Shown here: piece by piece, positions 61,193 to 64,000 of the stretch
How positions within the stretch are numbered: the first letter of the stretch is position 1
Layout: every line of letters begins with the position of its first letter
Origin: Prosthecobacter algae
GTDB lineage: Bacteria > Verrucomicrobiota > Verrucomicrobiia > Verrucomicrobiales > Verrucomicrobiaceae
Length of the DNA stretch: 64,000 nucleotides
Assembly (NCBI RefSeq): GCF_039542385.1
Contig: NZ_BAABIA010000005.1
Span: 1-64,000, forward strand
Reading direction: 5' to 3'
Translations under genes and position numbers: made by a program
The notes under the pieces: generated by a model
What the model was told of the DNA's origin: nothing
Seen by the model: only the letters and a program-made list of their open reading frames with translations
The model's database searches: none

Positions 61193-61543
61193 ATGAAGGA
61201 AAACAGAGTCCAATGCCACGTGGAAGAGTTGCTCCGGATGATCGGGGGCCGCTGGAAAGTTGTCCTTATTCGCGAGCTGGATTCCGGCCCTCAACGCCAC
61301 GGGCAACTGATGCGCAGCCTCACTGGCATCACTCAAAAAATGCTCACCCAGCGCCTGCGCGAGTTGGAGAGTGACGGGCTGATCCAGCGTCGCGACTTCC
61401 AAGAAGGCCGCGTCAAGCTGGTGGAATACTCCCTCACCGACTGGGGCCGCACGGTCATGGGCATCGTCATGGACATCCATCATTGGACGGTCACGCACCA
61501 TCACCATTTCGCCACCCCGCAGGTGGCCGGCAAATCCGTCTGA
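61193..61543 (+). CDS. HxlR-family transcriptional regulator
   Basis: The 116-residue protein has a clear HxlR winged helix (EELLRMIGGRWKVVLIRELD, GITQKMLTQRLRELESDGLI, VEYSLTDWGRTV). Cys8 near the start is in the place where HypR/QorR-type members have a redox-sensing cysteine. It is divergent from the hydrolase with an inverted repeat between them. A sulfatase gene starts 78 bases downstream. Confidence 0.9.
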   Translation: MKENRVQCHVEELLRMIGGRWKVVLIRELDSGPQRHGQLMRSLTGITQKMLTQRLRELESDGLIQRRDFQEGRVKLVEYSLTDWGRTVMGIVMDIHHWTVTHHHHFATPQVAGKSV

Positions 61544-61621
61544 TACAACCTGCCAAGGCAAGACGGAAGAACCCGCATCCTTTTTGACAAACCTAGCCAT
61601 CGGCCATCGTTACCACGCCCC

Positions 61622-63097
61622 ATGTTTCGTCTTTTCCTCAGCCTCCTCGCCCTGGTCTTCACTGCCACGGCTCCTGCGGCCAGCCGCCCGAATGTCCTGT
61701 TCATCCTCTGCGATGACCTGCGGCCGGATGCCCTCGGCTGCTACGGCTCCAAGCACGTCAAGACGCCCAACATCGACAGCCTGGCCGCCGAAGGCGTGCT
61801 GTTTCAAAACGCCTTTTGCACCACCTCCCTCTGCTCCCCCAGCCGCGCCTCCATCCTCAGCGGCCTCTACGCGCACACCCATGGCGTGACCAATAACTTC
61901 ACGGAGTATCCCTCCACGATGGGCAGCTTTCCCCAAGTCCTGCAAAAGGCCGGTTATGCCACCGCCTACATCGGTAAATACCACATGGGGGAGGACAATG
62001 ATGAACCCCGCCCAGGTTACGACTGGTTTGTCACCCATAAAGGTCAGGGCAAATACTTCGACACCGAATTCAACTTCCACGGCCAGAAGCGCGAAGTCGT
62101 CAAAGGCTACTACACCACCGTCGTCACCGACCTGACGCTCGACTGGCTGAAGAAACAAAACGCCGACAAACCCTGGTGCATGTTTCTGGGCCACAAAGCC
62201 CCCCACAGTTTTTACACGCCCGAGCCCAAATACGAACACACCTTTGATGACGTGCGTGTGCCTTACCCCGCCACCGCATTCCAACTGGATGACAAGCCAA
62301 AGTGGATCAAGGAGCGCCTCTACACCTGGCACGGTATCTACGGCCCTCTCTTTGAGTGGCGCAAAAAATTCCCGGACGACCGCCCCGAAGCCGTCAAAGA
62401 CTTCGAAAGTATGGTGCATGGCTACTGGGGTACCATCCTCAGCGTGGATGACAGCCTGGGCCGCCTGCGCACGCATCTGGAAGAAACAGGCCAGCTCGAC
62501 AACACCCTCATCGTCTTCATGGGCGACAACGGCCTCCTCGAAGGTGAACATGGCATGGTGGACAAACGTACCGCCCACGAAGCCAGCCTGCGCATCCCCA
62601 TCATCGCGCGCTTCCCCAGCCTAACCAAAAACGCTCAAAAGATCACCCAACAAGTCCTCACCATGGACATGGCCCCCAGCGTACTTGAACTTTGCGGTGC
62701 CCCCGCCCTGACCAACATCCACGGCAAGTCCTGGACCAAGCTCGTGCGTGAAGGCGATGCCACCTGGCGCAAAAGCTGGTTCTACCATTACAACTACGAA
62801 AAGCAGTTCCCCTACACGCCCAACGTCAGGGCCATCCGCACCGATGAATGGAAGTACATCCACTACCCTCACGGCAATGGCAAAGCTGACCGGCATCTGG
62901 CCGAATTGTACAACTTGAAAGATGATCCTGGTGAAACAAGGAACCTCATCGGCCAGCCCGACCTCGCGGGCAAAGTCTCCGAACTCCAGGCGGAGCTGGC
63001 CAAGCTCATGGCCGCCACAGGCCTGACGCCGGCCAAGGACAAAATGCCTCTCGATGAAGGCGTGAAGAGCGAATTGCCCGACGCGAAGATCCGCTGA
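61622..63097 (+). CDS. Exported sulfatase
   Basis: The 491-residue protein begins with a signal peptide ([19 protein letters not shown]). The metal site is in [19 protein letters not shown], and the formylglycine motif CSPSR is at Cys71. The layout [15 protein letters not shown], and the size, fit type I sulfatases acting on polysaccharides. It is the second of two in the window and is not close to the first in sequence. No maturase is adjacent. A GCCTAAC copy falls in codons near residue 333, as Leu-Thr with CTA. Confidence 0.9.
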   Translation: MFRLFLSLLALVFTATAPAASRPNVLFILCDDLRPDALGCYGSKHVKTPNIDSLAAEGVLFQNAFCTTSLCSPSRASILSGLYAHTHGVTNNFTEYPSTMGSFPQVLQKAGYATAYIGKYHMGEDNDEPRPGYDWFVTHKGQGKYFDTEFNFHGQKREVVKGYYTTVVTDLTLDWLKKQNADKPWCMFLGHKAPHSFYTPEPKYEHTFDDVRVPYPATAFQLDDKPKWIKERLYTWHGIYGPLFEWRKKFPDDRPEAVKDFESMVHGYWGTILSVDDSLGRLRTHLEETGQLDNTLIVFMGDNGLLEGEHGMVDKRTAHEASLRIPIIARFPSLTKNAQKITQQVLTMDMAPSVLELCGAPALTNIHGKSWTKLVREGDATWRKSWFYHYNYEKQFPYTPNVRAIRTDEWKYIHYPHGNGKADRHLAELYNLKDDPGETRNLIGQPDLAGKVSELQAELAKLMAATGLTPAKDKMPLDEGVKSELPDAKIR

Positions 63098-63114
63098 CAC
63101 GGCCCGCCAGCCCA

Positions 63115-64000
63115 TCACTTCCAACGCATGCAGCGGAAGGGATGGTCATCAATGAGGTTGCCCTGCACACCGTCCAGTTTCTCGTCGCGGTAAAACTGCA
63201 CGCCTACGTAATAATAAACCGGAATCACCGCCGCCTCATCCCGCACCAGCGTTTGCTCCGCCTGCTGGAAGATGCCATTGCGTCGAGGGATGTCCACCTC
63301 ACGCGCAGCAGCGGCAATGAGACGGTCATACTTCTGGTTAGCCCAGCCGGTGCGGTTGTTCCCATTGCCCGTGGTGAAGAGATCCAGGAAGGTGCTCGGA
63401 TCGTTGTAATCGCCCACCCAACTGGACCGGCACAGGTGGTAGTCCAGCTCGCGCATGGACTTCAGCCACACCTTCTGCTCCTGCTTTGTCAGGTTCACCG
63501 TCACGCCCAGCGTCTCCTGCCACATGGACTGGAGTTCGATGGCGATGTTTCGCTCAATCGGCAGGGGAATGTAAAGATATTCGATCCGAGGAAACCCCTT
63601 GCCGCCAGGGAAACCTGCCTCGGCCAGTAGACGGCGTGCTTCCTCGATATTGTAGTTTAGCCCCTCGGGTGACTCATAGCCCTGGCCAATTCCTGGAGGA
63701 GCGATGCCCTGGGCCGTTGGCTCGCCCAATTGCGTGATTTTTTCCACAATGCGCTTTTTATCCACCGCCAGTGCAAAGGCCTGGCGCACGCGTGGATCCG
63801 TAAAAGGCGGCCTCGTCACATTGATGCGGATGAACCACGTGCCCAGAAATGGCCCAGTGTGGAACCAGGGCTGCTGTTTCAGCTTCTGCGTCAGCGTGGG
63901 TGGCACCATGCCCTTGTCCATCATGAGATCACACTGACCCGTGTGAAAGTAGCTCAGCGCCGTGTTCGCATCCTGCACCGGCTTCACCTCGATGGTCTCC
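63115..64000 (-). CDS. Peptide ABC transporter substrate-binding protein, C-terminal part
   Basis: The reading frame is open through the right edge, so the start and first part are missing; about 295 residues are visible. It matches the C-terminal half of OppA/DppA-like binding proteins, with VRQAFALAVDKKRIVEKITQ and the RRLLAEAGFPGGKGF block. It would bind oligopeptides or similar compounds outside the cytoplasmic membrane. It is convergent with the sulfatase. No permease or ATPase gene is inside the window. Confidence 0.9.
   Translation of the reverse strand, partial: ETIEVKPVQDANTALSYFHTGQCDLMMDKGMVPPTLTQKLKQQPWFHTGPFLGTWFIRINVTRPPFTDPRVRQAFALAVDKKRIVEKITQLGEPTAQGIAPPGIGQGYESPEGLNYNIEEARRLLAEAGFPGGKGFPRIEYLYIPLPIERNIAIELQSMWQETLGVTVNLTKQEQKVWLKSMRELDYHLCRSSWVGDYNDPSTFLDLFTTGNGNNRTGWANQKYDRLIAAAAREVDIPRRNGIFQQAEQTLVRDEAAVIPVYYYVGVQFYRDEKLDGVQGNLIDDHPFRCMRWK

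Overview
The window reads as chromosome of a G+C-rich member of the Verrucomicrobiota (a Verrucomicrobiaceae/Prosthecobacter-like bacterium is my best guess). This rests on gene content: a giant autotransporter-type beta-strand-repeat protein with a VPEP C-terminal sorting tail, a delta-60-repeat protein, two exported type I sulfatases, serine hydrolases (one with an SHD1-like N-terminal domain) and lone housekeeping genes rather than long operons. No rRNA, IS transposase or CRISPR array was seen.

Region 1 (1 to about 9,060) is the right end of an integrated phage-like element. It has a tyrosine recombinase whose gene ends near a triplicated hairpin repeat and starts next to the 3' end of a tRNA-Ser gene, a divergent pair of small regulators separated by two palindromes, a Bro-N antirepressor, and a leftward module with tail-fibre-like, baseplate/assembly-like, holin-like and small lipoprotein genes. 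The left end lies outside the window. Region 2 (9.4-13.1 kb) holds leuA, a TerB-like gene and a Tat-exported N,N-dimethylformamidase-like enzyme. Region 3 (13.1-15.7 kb) is a palindrome-rich intergenic stretch followed by four small co-directional genes of unknown function. Region 4 (15.8-31.7 kb) carries gcvP, a sulfatase, a leftward TonB receptor/PepSY/CPLC-protein operon, a MocR-type regulator, a DUF2383-like gene, tRNA-Arg, a transglutaminase-like gene, gnd and a serine hydrolase. Region 5 (31.7-44.3 kb) has the 1,739-residue repeat protein, a second serine hydrolase, scpB-pheA, and the 1,282-residue delta-60 protein. Region 6 (44.3-64 kb) has MOSC-HxlR with a divergent thioredoxin-like gene, serS, tatD, an exported peroxiredoxin, two adjacent PAS histidine kinases, rlmH, a lipoprotein behind a sigma-54-like promoter, a 2-oxoacid:acceptor oxidoreductase alpha subunit, an amidohydrolase, an ABM-domain membrane protein, an isochorismatase-family hydrolase divergent from a second HxlR regulator, a sulfatase, and the 3' part of a peptide-binding ABC transporter gene that runs off the right edge.

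The most unusual signal is not a gene. A short motif, GCCTAAC usually followed by AA or CA (reverse complement TTGTTAGGC / TTGGTTAGGC), occurs 28 times by hand count in both orientations, inside and between genes. Inside genes it nearly always forces the otherwise rare leucine codons TTA or CTA. This looks like selection on the DNA itself, as for uptake sequences or other genome-wide signals, and is the lead finding.
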